NCBI GenBank assembly: GCA_937872465.1
Contig: CALMSR010000036.1
Span: 1-64,000 of the forward strand
DNA: 64,000 nucleotides
Reading direction: 5' to 3'
Origin: an uncultured Paracoccaceae bacterium
GTDB lineage: Bacteria; Pseudomonadota; Alphaproteobacteria; Rhodobacterales; Rhodobacteraceae
In this document: positions 54,451 through 61,989 of the stretch, piece by piece
Numbering within the stretch: position 1 is the stretch's first letter
How the letters are laid out: every line of letters starts with the position of its first letter
Notes under the pieces: model-generated
What the model saw: only the letters and a program-made list of their open reading frames with translations
What the model was told of the DNA's origin: nothing
Databases searched by the model: none
Program-made: the position numbers and the translations under genes

Positions 54451-54797
54451 CCGCTGCCTTGTCCGTCTACGCCGATTCTCGACCGTCGAGGCCGTCCTAA
54501 GGTGTGAAGCTATAGACAGGTCAAGCCGAATTGTGGTGCTACCCGATGCCCGCTGGTCTCGCGACGATCGCAATGAGACGTTGGGCGTGCCGGAGTGGCC
54601 CGATCTCCGACACGCCCCGAATTGAACGCAGCCTCGGGCGCGGCGGCGCGGCCGGCGAAAACGCGAGCCGGCCGGGTGGGCTCCGAGCGGGTTCGCCGCC
54701 ACCCTTGCGGCCGCGCCCGATCCGGCCCACCTTCCGGCGTCTCCCGCGGTCCCCGTGCTTGATCTGGGTCCGGGTCACCATCGTCAGCCGCGAACGG
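54451..54797. other. Gap between the MerR fragment and the ParB/RepB operon
   Basis: About 347 bases. No frame shows recognisable protein similarity. It separates the MerR/methyltransferase pair from the recombinase-ParB-ParB operon, both on the minus strand. No clear terminator was seen. Confidence 0.4.
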
Positions 54798-55715
54798 CTA
54801 CTCGGTGTCGGCGGCCTCGGCCGGCGCGGTCTCGGTCATGGTCTGGAACTCGCCGAGAAACTCGGGATGGTTCTGCGCCAGATAGCGCACGATCCGCGCG
54901 TTCCCGAGCAGCTTGCCGACATAGCCCTTGATCACGGTCAGATGCAGATGGTCCTGGCCGTAGGTGTCCCGGATCGAGGCAATGCCCTCCTGCAGGCGGG
55001 CCAGCTCCTGTTCCATCCGCGCCATCGCCTCGGGTGTGATGCCTTTGACCTTCTTCGGCTTGGAGGTCTCGACCAGCTGGGCCTGCGGCGTTCCTGCGAG
55101 GATCGCGTTCACATAGGCGACGGAATAGTTGTTCGCGTTGACCAGCAGTTCCGCGGCCCCGATCTGACGCATGGTCTTCATCTTGCGCAGCGCGTCGAAC
55201 ACCGCGCCGGTCGCGGGCTTGTCCTTCAGCATCGCCACAGCTTCCTCGCAGATGCCGTCGAGCAACTTGATCTTCTTCTGGATGCTGCGCGTACCGAGGT
55301 CGAGCGCGAGCGCGATCTTCTCCTCCGGCACGCCGCGCTCGATCGCCTTGCGGATCATCCTGTGCTCCTGGATCGGCGCCAGGCGGCTGACCTGCCGGTT
55401 GTAGGTGAAGGCCTCGTCGTCGGTGGAGACGAGACACTCCACCTCCCTCGCGCCGGCGTCCTTCAGCGCCTCGATCCGCAGGTGCCCATCGAGCAGCAAC
55501 CAGGTCGCGGACTTGTCGGGGTTCCGGACGACGACGGGTGGCTCGACGACCCCGATCTGGCCGATGGAGGCCACGATCTGCCGATACTTCCGGCTGGATT
55601 TCGCGGATTTGCCGAGAGCGCGCAGCGGCAGGATCGCGTCGATGGGGAGGGTGATGCAGTCGTCCTCGAATCCGAGATTGACGCTCTTCGGGGTGTCTCC
55701 TGCGTCGCGTTTCAT
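54798..55715 (-). CDS. ParB/RepB-like protein 2 of the recombinase operon
   Basis: A 305-residue ParB/Srx-fold protein with a RepB-type C-terminal region. N-terminal motifs: ITLPIDAILPLRALGKSAK, VVEPPVVVRNPDK and WLLLDGHLRIEALKDAGA (the GHxR type of ParB box), then NRQVSRLAPIQEHRMIRKAIERG. An HTH follows (VPEEKIALALDLGTRSIQKKIKLLDG) and the C-terminal RepB-like helical part (VFDALRKMKTMRQIGAAELLV). The protein differs clearly from its neighbour, so the two are not recent duplicates. The start overlaps the upstream gene's stop by 4 bases. Confidence 0.85.
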   Translation of the reverse strand: MKRDAGDTPKSVNLGFEDDCITLPIDAILPLRALGKSAKSSRKYRQIVASIGQIGVVEPPVVVRNPDKSATWLLLDGHLRIEALKDAGAREVECLVSTDDEAFTYNRQVSRLAPIQEHRMIRKAIERGVPEEKIALALDLGTRSIQKKIKLLDGICEEAVAMLKDKPATGAVFDALRKMKTMRQIGAAELLVNANNYSVAYVNAILAGTPQAQLVETSKPKKVKGITPEAMARMEQELARLQEGIASIRDTYGQDHLHLTVIKGYVGKLLGNARIVRYLAQNHPEFLGEFQTMTETAPAEAADTE

Positions 55716-56623
55716 GCCGGCGTTCCCTCAGTGACGGCCCGCGCGAGATCGGCGGGCATCGTCTCGAGTCCCTCGGCCCTGAGCAGTGTCATGAAATGCT
55801 CGTCCGCGCACAGCTTGCGGAAGGCCTCGCGCACGAAGATCAGCCGGCTCTGGGTGAGCTCTGCCTTCTTGATCAGGAGTTTCTGGCGCGTGGCCTCCTG
55901 CTGATAGGCGCGGACAAGACCCTCGCTGGTCAGCGCGCGTTTCGCAATCCGGCGCCCGAGCGGGTTGGCGTGGATCTGTGGGCCTCGCAGTTCGCGCTGC
56001 TGGATCAGGCGGCGCACGAGCGCCAGCTTCCGGCCTCGCAGCTTTTTCTGGGTATAGGCGTCCATGAGCGCCTTCTGCGCGCCCTTCGCGTCCGTCTTGG
56101 AGATCTGGATGGCGAGGTTCAGCGGAAGCCCCCCGGTTTCCACGGCCGAGACCAGGCGCTCCTCGCCGTTCTCCAACAGGCCAGCGATCATGTTCACATA
56201 TTCGGTCGAGACCCCGATTTTCTCCCCAATCTGGCGGTCGTTGTAGCCGCGCTGCCGCAGCGCGCCGATCTCGCGCATCAGGTCGATGGGGTTGTGCTGC
56301 CGCCGCGCGCAGTTCTCGACGAGGCTCATCACGAGGCAATCGCTCTCGTCAGCGTCAATCACGATGGCCGGGATCCGGTCCTGCTTCAGTTCGACGAAGG
56401 CCTCGAGGCGGCCCTGTCCGCAGACGAGGTCGTATTCCTGCGGGTCGGTCCCGGGGCGCGGCGCCACGGTGATCGGGCGCTTCAGGCCGATGCGCGCGAT
56501 GTTTTCCACCATCGCCTCGAAGCTGCGCCGGTTGCGGACGCGGGGATTGAGGATCCGGATCCTGTCGGTCGGGATCAGGGTCACCTGCTTCTGGCTGGTC
56601 GGCTCCATGTCGTCGGGCATCAC
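55712..56623 (-). CDS. ParB/RepB-like protein 1 of the recombinase operon
   Basis: A 303-residue protein. ParB N-terminal fold: LIPTDRIRILNPRVRNRRSFEAM, GLKRPITVAPR, YDLVCGQGRLEAFVEL (box II-like), MSLVENCARRQHNPIDLMREI. HTH: YNDRQIGEKIGVSTEYVNMIAGL. C-terminal RepB-like helices: LIKKAELTQSRLIFVREAFRKL, HFMTLLRAEGLETM. The gene starts inside the recombinase stop (4-base overlap) and its own stop overlaps the second ParB-like gene. No ParA is near, so it is not a standard partition system. CTP-binding motifs of ParB are plausible but altered. Confidence 0.87.
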   Translation of the reverse strand: MMPDDMEPTSQKQVTLIPTDRIRILNPRVRNRRSFEAMVENIARIGLKRPITVAPRPGTDPQEYDLVCGQGRLEAFVELKQDRIPAIVIDADESDCLVMSLVENCARRQHNPIDLMREIGALRQRGYNDRQIGEKIGVSTEYVNMIAGLLENGEERLVSAVETGGLPLNLAIQISKTDAKGAQKALMDAYTQKKLRGRKLALVRRLIQQRELRGPQIHANPLGRRIAKRALTSEGLVRAYQQEATRQKLLIKKAELTQSRLIFVREAFRKLCADEHFMTLLRAEGLETMPADLARAVTEGTPA

Positions 56624-58191
56624 GCCACCTCCGCGATCCTGGCCCGCGAGGCGAGCGCGTAGAAGAAATCGAGCGTGTCGAACCGGTAGGCATCGAGCGC
56701 GAGCCCGTTCTGCTCGGCAAATTTCAAGCGCCCGAAGGTCATGTCGATGCTGGGCAGCACGTAGTAGTCGCGCGGCGGTTCGTTCATCTCGTCCATGCGC
56801 ACGGCGATGGTGATGTCGGGAACCAGGCCGGTGTCGAGGCGGATGCGCCAGCGCAGCGACCCGGCCGCCGTCGCCGTGCAGCGGGCCAGCACGATGGACA
56901 CGGTGAACTCGTCGTTGACACGAACGAGGTCAGTATCCGGGTCCTGCACAGCCCGCCCGCCGTGCTGCGTGACCCCGGCGATGATCTCGGCCACGACCTG
57001 CGGATGCGCCTGCCGCAGCGCCCGGTTCACCTCGATGTAGCTGTAGTCGCGGTCGGGCTCGTAGCCGATCAGCCGGTAGGCGCGCAGGAGACTGCCGAAG
57101 CGGCTTCGATAGGCGCTGGAGGACGGCAGATCATCCTCCTCGTCGATGATCAGCCCCGACAGCATGCCCTGCCGTTTCAGGATCGCGCGCAGGGCATCGA
57201 GCAGTTCCTCATCCGAGAAATGGCGGCTGCGCGCATCCACGATCTCCCGGGCGCGCAGGAACAGCGCCTGATCGACGATGGCGGGATAGGCGCCCTCTGC
57301 GCGGATCCACATCTCGCGCGGGTTCACCACGCGGCGCTGCTTCAGCTTGAACGACACTTTGTTGAAGACGTTGTTCCCGATGTATTTTTCGTTGGTCAGC
57401 ACCTGATGGACCGTCGCCCGGGTCCACGGTCGGTCGAGATCCGTGCGGTGTCCTTCGGCGTTCAGAACCTCCGCGATCTCGCGTTCGGGGCGCCCCTCGT
57501 TGACGAACATCTCGTACATGCGCCGGATGATCCGCTGCTCCTCCGCGGGGCCGGGGACCAGGATCACGCGGTCGGTCTGCAGGCTCTTCTGTTCCCCGCG
57601 GGACAGCTCGCCCTTCGGCTTGCCATTCTCGTCGATCAGGACGCGTCGCAGCCCGTATCCGGCTGCACCGCCCTGGCGATAGCCAAGCTCCACGAGGCGG
57701 CATTGCCCGGCGAAGACCTTCACCGACAGCTCGCGGCTGTACTCGCCCGCCATCACCCGCTTGACGGTCTTCAGGAGGTTCGAGCCGATGCTGCCGTCGT
57801 TCTCGAATTGCTCGCCGCAGTAGTGCACCCGGATCCCGGCACGGGAGCAGATGTGCTCGTGGTAGGCACCTTCGTCGGCATCCTGGAACCGGCCCCAGCG
57901 GCTGACATCGTAGACGAGGATCGCCTTGAAATCGGCCTGGCCCGACTGGACCTGGGCCATGAGGTTCTGCAGCGCCTCCCGGCCGTCGAGCCGCAGCCCG
58001 GAACGCTCTGAATCTTCGAACACGCGCAGGATCTGCAGGCCGCGGGCGGCGGCATAGCTGCGGATGACGTCCAGCTGGTTCTTGGTCGAATACTTCTGGT
58101 GATCGGTCGACATCCGGACATAGGCGACGGCGGGCACGTCGGGTTCCGGTACGCTGGCGCCAGGCTCCCGGCTTCCCTCACGCCATTGCAT
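56620..58191 (-). CDS. Large serine recombinase, without visible zinc ribbon
   Basis: A 523-residue recombinase. Catalytic Ser28 lies in AYVRMSTDHQ, and the resolvase domain continues with FEDSERSGLRLDGREALQNL, ILVYDVSRWGRF and the RVHYCGEQF region. The Recombinase domain follows (GYRQGGAAGYGLRR, GPAEEQRIIRRMYEMFVNEG, TRATVHQVLTNEKYIGNNV). The usual CxxC zinc-ribbon of phage integrases of this family was not seen; instead there is a SDEELLDALRAILKRQGMLS and SRFGSLLRAYRLIGYEP pattern, which resembles other alphaproteobacterial recombinases. It heads the operon with two ParB-like genes, all overlapping by 4 bases. Confidence 0.9.
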   Translation of the reverse strand: MQWREGSREPGASVPEPDVPAVAYVRMSTDHQKYSTKNQLDVIRSYAAARGLQILRVFEDSERSGLRLDGREALQNLMAQVQSGQADFKAILVYDVSRWGRFQDADEGAYHEHICSRAGIRVHYCGEQFENDGSIGSNLLKTVKRVMAGEYSRELSVKVFAGQCRLVELGYRQGGAAGYGLRRVLIDENGKPKGELSRGEQKSLQTDRVILVPGPAEEQRIIRRMYEMFVNEGRPEREIAEVLNAEGHRTDLDRPWTRATVHQVLTNEKYIGNNVFNKVSFKLKQRRVVNPREMWIRAEGAYPAIVDQALFLRAREIVDARSRHFSDEELLDALRAILKRQGMLSGLIIDEEDDLPSSSAYRSRFGSLLRAYRLIGYEPDRDYSYIEVNRALRQAHPQVVAEIIAGVTQHGGRAVQDPDTDLVRVNDEFTVSIVLARCTATAAGSLRWRIRLDTGLVPDITIAVRMDEMNEPPRDYYVLPSIDMTFGRLKFAEQNGLALDAYRFDTLDFFYALASRARIAEVA

Positions 58192-58512
58192 CTGCCCGGC
58201 TCCGGTTCAGTTCGCTGAAATGCGGTCTGGACGGGCCGGACCAATGTGAATGCTGCTGTCGCCACTCGACCATGCGAGCGCCGGAATGTCGTTTCCGGAA
58301 TGCGGCAATTCCTTTCCGCACCGGACGTCCAGGCGGCGCACCTTCCTCGACGATCCGTGCGCACGCTCGAAAGTCTGCCGTGCCGTATCGCAGTGCATAT
58401 CCGTGACCTTCAAGTGAATGGTCCGCTCCGACAAGCGGCCAAACGGGTCCGCAGCGGGAACTGATGGTTTCTGCCGTTTTCATGGCTCTCCAAAGATTTA
58501 GCGGAGAGAAAC
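58192..58512. other. Divergent regulatory region between the recombinase operon and the HTH-like gene
   Basis: About 320 bases between the minus-strand recombinase and the plus-strand small HTH gene. It should contain both promoters. No frame has known homology. Any att or resolution site of the recombinase could lie here, but no clear dyad was identified apart from the repeats just inside the next gene. Confidence 0.4.
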
Positions 58513-58836
58513 ATGAAGATGCGCGTGAAAATGGGCACAGTTGTGCCGAAGATGGGCACAGTTGTGCACCTGGACGAGATCCCCGGCGACTATCGCGCGG
58601 CCGTGGCCATGGCGTTGCATGCGGAGCTCGGATCGAGCCACCGGGCGATCAAATCAGCCATGCGGTGGACGGGCGCCAGCGAGCGGACCGTGAAATATTG
58701 GTTCGCGGGCGAGCGGGGGCCGAGCGGCGAGCACCTCGTGTCGCTCGCGCGTCATTCCGATGCCGTGCTGATCGCGCTGCTCGCGCTGGCGGACCGGCTG
58801 ATCGTGGAGGATGCCGAGGACCGGGAGAGCCGATAG
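58513..58836 (+). CDS. Small HTH-like protein next to the recombinase operon
   Basis: A 107-residue protein. The repeated N-terminus MGTVVPKMGTVVHL is encoded by the twin DNA repeats. The core (YRAAVAMALHAELGSSHRAIKSAMRWTGASERTVKYWFAGERG) reads like a helix-turn-helix, with GPSGEHLVSLARHSDAVLIALLALA after it. Similar small proteins stand beside recombinase genes in other alphaproteobacteria, as I recall. In-frame ATGs exist at 58513, 58519, 58531 and 58552; 58513 has a GGAGAG site upstream. Its role may be repressing the recombinase operon across the divergent gap. Confidence 0.65.
   Translation: MKMRVKMGTVVPKMGTVVHLDEIPGDYRAAVAMALHAELGSSHRAIKSAMRWTGASERTVKYWFAGERGPSGEHLVSLARHSDAVLIALLALADRLIVEDAEDRESR
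58531..58567. repeat. Two 16-bp repeats with internal dyad, 21 bp apart
   Basis: ATGGGCACAGTTGTGC at 58531-58546 is repeated exactly at 58552-58567. Each contains the dyad GCACA-GT-TGTGC. The repeat step of 21 bases is two helical turns, as for a dimer bound twice on the same face. They fall in the first codons of the HTH-like gene, near the divergent promoter of the recombinase operon, and each contains an in-frame ATG. Confidence 0.75.
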
Positions 58837-58872
58837 GGGCGGCGTCCCGCGGTATCCGCATCCTTGGATCGT

Positions 58873-58904
58873 GTTCGTTTTTGGTTGTCTTGAATACGAA
58901 CCAA
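58873..58904. promoter_or_regulatory. Nested inverted repeats upstream of parD
   Basis: GTTCGT (58873-58878) pairs with ACGAAC (58896-58901), and TTGGTT (58881-58886) with AACCAA (58899-58904). They lie 15-46 bases before the parD start, in an AT-richer stretch, the usual place for autoregulatory ParD operators. Unproven. Confidence 0.45.
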
Positions 58905-58918
58905 GAAGGGAGCGTGCC

Positions 58919-59131
58919 ATGTCTCGCACCACCACCATGACCGTCCGAGTGAGCGGCGCCTACGAGAACGTCAGCGAATACATCCGCGACCTGATCCGTC
59001 GCGACAAGGAACGTGCCGAGCGCGAGGCCTTCGATCGGCTGAAGGCCGACCTGAACCGCGTCTTCGCCGCGCCCGACGACAGCTACAAGCCGCTGACCGC
59101 CGCAGAGGTGGTCGCCCGCAACCGGAGTTGA
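58919..59131 (+). CDS. parD: ParD-family antitoxin (ribbon-helix-helix)
   Basis: A 70-residue protein. The N-terminal TTTMTVRVSGAYENVSEYIRDLIRRDKE is an RHH DNA-binding domain of the CopG/ParD type. The C-terminal part (ADLNRVFAAPDDSYKPLTAAEVVARN) is acidic and would wrap the toxin. The ATG at 58919 is chosen over a long upstream extension that overlaps the previous gene. Four bases separate it from the toxin gene. Confidence 0.85.
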   Translation: MSRTTTMTVRVSGAYENVSEYIRDLIRRDKERAEREAFDRLKADLNRVFAAPDDSYKPLTAAEVVARNRS

Positions 59132-59135
59132 GCCC

Positions 59136-59444
59136 ATGGCGATCCGCGTCCACGAGGCAGCCTCGCTGCGTCTCGACGGGATTTGCCGCTACACCCGCGA
59201 CCGGCGAGGCGAGGCGCAGGCCGAGACATACATCACCGGCCTGTTTGCCGCGTTCGAAGGGATCGAAACACGCAGTGTTGTGGCGAGGCCCGAGCCGGCC
59301 GAGTTCGGGGTGGAGGGGCATTTCTTCCGCTACGAGCGCCATTTCCTGCATTGGTGGCGTTTGTCGAACGGCGACGTCGGTATCGTCACCAACCTCTACG
59401 AGCGGATGCATCAGATGGACCGATTCAGGCACGACGTTGGTTAG
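59136..59444 (+). CDS. parE: ParE/RelE-family toxin
   Basis: A 102-residue RelE/ParE-fold toxin: IRVHEAASLRLDGICRYTRDRRGEAQAETYITGLFAAFE at the start (in outline), then VEGHFFRYERHFLHWWRLSNGDVGIVTNLYERMHQMDRF. The family includes gyrase poisons and mRNA interferases; the type cannot be settled by sequence. The start follows the antitoxin stop by 4 bases, the standard order for parDE. Confidence 0.85.
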   Translation: MAIRVHEAASLRLDGICRYTRDRRGEAQAETYITGLFAAFEGIETRSVVARPEPAEFGVEGHFFRYERHFLHWWRLSNGDVGIVTNLYERMHQMDRFRHDVG

Positions 59445-59827
59445 GTTCCTGCGCAAAGGGAAAAACCTTCGCTCAGCCCGAACAGAAGCAGGTCCGCGTG
59501 TGGGGGAGGACGATGAATCCCGGCCCCGTCCCCTCCGCCACTTGTCCTCATGAAAGCGTTCTCCCGATCCGACCGCAGTCGGATTTTTCGTTGTTTTCGA
59601 GGGTTATGCGGGTGGGTCTGATGACGTCGATCGGCGACGGGAACGAGATCGAGCTCCGCCGCGACCTGTCGGATCGCGAGCGGGAGCTGCTGGCCCGGAG
59701 CGGGCTCGTGAACTGGAACCGCGAGCGGCGGGCAGAGGGCGATGAGCGCTCGCATCCCGCGACAGGCACAAGGAACGATCGCTCGGTCCGTTCGTTGGTG
59801 GAGACACCGCAACCAACGGAGGATTTC
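59445..59827. other. Gap between the parDE and dodecin genes
   Basis: About 383 bases. The left third is low-similarity sequence; a Rho-independent terminator lies at 59567-59588. An open frame in phase with dodecin runs leftward from 59827 but has no recognisable homology, so the start is set at the ribosome site before 59828. Confidence 0.5.
59567..59588 (+). terminator. Rho-independent terminator after parDE
   Basis: A 7-base perfect stem ATCCGAC / GTCGGAT with a CGCA loop (59567-59584), followed by TTTTC. It lies about 120 bases after the parE stop on the same strand. Confidence 0.75.
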
Positions 59828-60031
59828 ATGACCGTCGCACGCACAACCGAGATCACGGCGATGTCCCCGAGCAGCTTCGACGACGCGATCCGCGAAGGGC
59901 TGGAGCGCGCCAAGAAGACCCTTCACAACCTGAAATCCAGTTGGATCAAGGACCAGGAAGTGCTGCTCGTCGACGGCAAGCCGGACCAGTACAAGGTGAC
60001 GATGAAGGTGACCTTCGTTCTCGATGGATGA
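59828..60031 (+). CDS. Dodecin family flavin-binding protein
   Basis: A 67-residue dodecin: TTEITAMSPSSFDDAIREGLERAKKTLHNLKSSWIKDQEV (in outline), then the YKVTMKVTFVLD end. Dodecins form dodecamers that store or bind FMN and riboflavin. The ATG at 59828 is chosen because of GGAGGA upstream and family length. It overlaps the next gene's start by 8 bases. Confidence 0.9.
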   Translation: MTVARTTEITAMSPSSFDDAIREGLERAKKTLHNLKSSWIKDQEVLLVDGKPDQYKVTMKVTFVLDG

Positions 60032-60662
60032 GCGGCTCGCGGTCTCCGGGCGCGACGGCGTGGCCGAGCGCCTGGCTCCCGCTCCGCGCTACGAGTTCCG
60101 GACCTTCGGCAGTGACCTCTCCGGCACCTTCGCCCGGTTCCGGTCGCTCGGGGAGGAATGCGGCTCGGACGAGCGGGACGACGTCTATTTCATCGAGCGG
60201 CGGCGCGTCGAGGCCGGGCTGAAGCTGCGCGGCGACCTGCTCGACCTGAAGCTCCTCACGCGGACGAATGGCGAGCTCGAGCTTTGGGTGGCGGTCGACG
60301 CGGCGGAGCTGCCGATGAGCGGCCAGGAGATCTCCCAGCGCTTCTTGGCGCCGGCCGGGATGGCGCGTTTCGTCGAGGCGCGGTGCATCTACGATCAGGC
60401 GGCGCTGCTGACGGCGGCGCCGCGGCCCGATCTGCGGACCGGCGCGGTGCGCAAGCGGAGGCGGCGCTATGCCTTCGACAAGGCGCTGGGCGAATGCACC
60501 GAATTGAGGGTGTCCGGTCAGGGGCCGCTGCAGACCTGCGCCGTCGAGGGAACCGACGCGAGCCGCCTCGCGGCGCTGATCGGAGCCCTGGGGCTGGGCT
60601 CGGCCGGCAATGTCAGCTATCCGCGGCGCTTGCATGAAGCCGCGTTCGGCGAGGCGGTCTGA
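60024..60662 (+). CDS. Hypothetical protein, possibly CYTH-like
   Basis: A 212-residue protein not clearly recognised. Segments such as RYEFRTFGSDLSG, DVYFIERRRVEAGLKLRGDLLDLKLL and YAFDKALGECTELRV resemble the beta-strand layout of CYTH-like (thiamine triphosphatase/adenylate cyclase type) proteins, where charged residues line a tunnel. The evidence is weak. It sits between dodecin and the ligase phosphoesterase, so a role in phosphate or nucleotide chemistry is possible. Confidence 0.45.
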   Translation: MDERLAVSGRDGVAERLAPAPRYEFRTFGSDLSGTFARFRSLGEECGSDERDDVYFIERRRVEAGLKLRGDLLDLKLLTRTNGELELWVAVDAAELPMSGQEISQRFLAPAGMARFVEARCIYDQAALLTAAPRPDLRTGAVRKRRRRYAFDKALGECTELRVSGQGPLQTCAVEGTDASRLAALIGALGLGSAGNVSYPRRLHEAAFGEAV

Positions 60663-60664
60663 GC

Positions 60665-61255
60665 ATGGCGGAAAAGCACACCGAGAGCTATCGCGGCATG
60701 CGGGATTTCTCGCGGACGCCGAAGCCCGAGGGCGGGTCGGGCGGCGCGCGCGGCAAGCCGATCTTCGTCGTCCAGCGGCACGACGCCTCGACCGAGCACT
60801 ACGATTTCCGCATCGAGGTCGACGGTACGATGAAATCCTGGGCGGTGCCGAAGGGGCCGTCCACCGATCCGCGCGACAAGCGGCTGGCGGTGCCGACCGA
60901 GGACCATCCGGTCGAGTATGCCGATTTCGAGGGTGTGATCCCGGAGGGGGAATATGGCGCCGGCACGGTGCTGGTCTGGGACCGCGGGTCTTACGAGAAC
61001 CTGACCAGGGACGAGGATGGCGGAGAGCGCGGCGTGGCCGAGGCGCTGGAGGCCGGGCACGTCGTGCTGCGGCTGCACGGAGAGAAGATCGCGGGTGGCT
61101 ACGCGCTGCAGCGGATCGGCACCGGCGACGAGACGCGCTGGCTGCTGGTCAAGGTGGACGACGAGGCCGCCGATGCGCGCCGGAACCCGGTCTCCACCGA
61201 GCCGGACTCGGTGCTGTCCGGGCGCAGCATCGACGAGATCGGCAAGGACGGATGA
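60665..61255 (+). CDS. LigD-type 3'-phosphoesterase domain protein
   Basis: A 196-residue protein equal to the phosphoesterase domain of bacterial DNA ligase D, which trims 3' ends before end joining. Signature: KPIFVVQRHDASTEHYDFRI with the catalytic His/Asp cluster, AVPKGPSTDPRDKRLAV, EYADFEGVIPEGEYGAG and EALEAGHVVLRLHGEK. In most bacteria it is the N-terminal part of LigD; here it is a separate gene. Its stop overlaps the start of the ligase gene fragment. No Ku or polymerase domain is seen in this window. Confidence 0.88.
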   Translation: MAEKHTESYRGMRDFSRTPKPEGGSGGARGKPIFVVQRHDASTEHYDFRIEVDGTMKSWAVPKGPSTDPRDKRLAVPTEDHPVEYADFEGVIPEGEYGAGTVLVWDRGSYENLTRDEDGGERGVAEALEAGHVVLRLHGEKIAGGYALQRIGTGDETRWLLVKVDDEAADARRNPVSTEPDSVLSGRSIDEIGKDG

Positions 61256-61875
61256 CGCGCCCGCTCGCCCGCCTGTCCAGGGAGGATCGCGAGCGCGCCA
61301 GGCCGGAGGCGTTGCCCGGCTGGCGGGCGCCGGCGCTGGCGACCCTGACCGATGAGGGGTTTTCCGATCCGGGCTGGATTTTCGAGCGCAAGCTCGACGG
61401 CGAGCGCGCGGTGGCGGTGGTGGGCGGCGGCCCGGCGCGGATTCTGAGCCGCAACCGCAAGGAGCTCGGCGATACCTACCCGGAGCTGGTCGACGCGCTG
61501 CGAGGCCGGGCCCGGTGCAACAGCGTGCTCGACGGCGAGGTCGTGGCCTTCAAGGGTGCCGTCACCAGCTTCGCGCGGCTGCAGGGCCGCATGCAGATCC
61601 GCGATCCCGACGAGGCGCGGGCCAGCGGCATCGACGTCTGCTACTACCTCTTCGATCTGCTGCATCTCGCCGGCCGCGACCTGCGCCCGCTGCCACTGCG
61701 CCAGCGCAAGGTGCTGCTGAAGGACGCGATCGACTGGGGCGATCCGCTCCGCTTCACCGCCCACCGCAACCGTGACGGCGAGGCGTATTTCCGCGACGCC
61801 TGCGAGCGGGGCTGGGAAGGGCTGATCGCCAAGTGCGCCGATGCATCCTATCCGGGCGGGCGCTCGCGGGACTGG
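61252..61875 (+). pseudogene. Truncated ATP-dependent DNA ligase (LigD ligase domain, 5' part)
   Basis: About 208 codons from ATG 61252 encode the nucleotidyltransferase half of an ATP-dependent ligase. Adenylation motif I FERKLDGERAVAVV holds Lys47; LDGEVV, a YYLFDLLHLAG segment and WEGLIAK (motif IV) are present; sequence ends in SYPGGRSRDW. Normally motif V (W-L-K-x-K) and the OB domain follow, but here the sequence crosses at about 61876 into DNA that is antisense to a thiolase and an acyl-CoA dehydrogenase. An open frame continues to 62550 but is not ligase. The gene is a fragment. Confidence 0.85.
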
Positions 61876-61989
61876 CAGCGCCCGCCCGGCCTGAACCGCG
61901 AGATCGACCGGCGTGAAGGGCCCGGGCTGGCCGCGGGCCTTGATGAACGGCGTGCGGGCGCCGTCGACGATCCAGACCGGGCGGGTCAC
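61876..61989 (-). pseudogene. Truncated acetyl-CoA acyltransferase (thiolase) N-terminus
   Basis: A minus-strand start at GTG 61989 encodes VTRPVWIVDGARTPFIKARGQPGPF and continues PVDLAVQAGRAL, the opening of a thiolase. It stops matching after about 37 codons, exactly at the ligase junction. The GTG overlaps the fadE stop, so it was once the gene after fadE in a beta-oxidation operon. The rest of the gene, including its catalytic cysteine, is absent. Confidence 0.8.

Noticed and set aside
58207..58434. A 75-codon minus-strand frame upstream of the recombinase
   Set aside because: No recognisable motif, no good ribosome site; more likely a control region.
60024..60662. Considered Ku, because LigD genes follow
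   Set aside because: No Ku core motif or length match; the strand pattern looks rather CYTH-like, and even that is uncertain.
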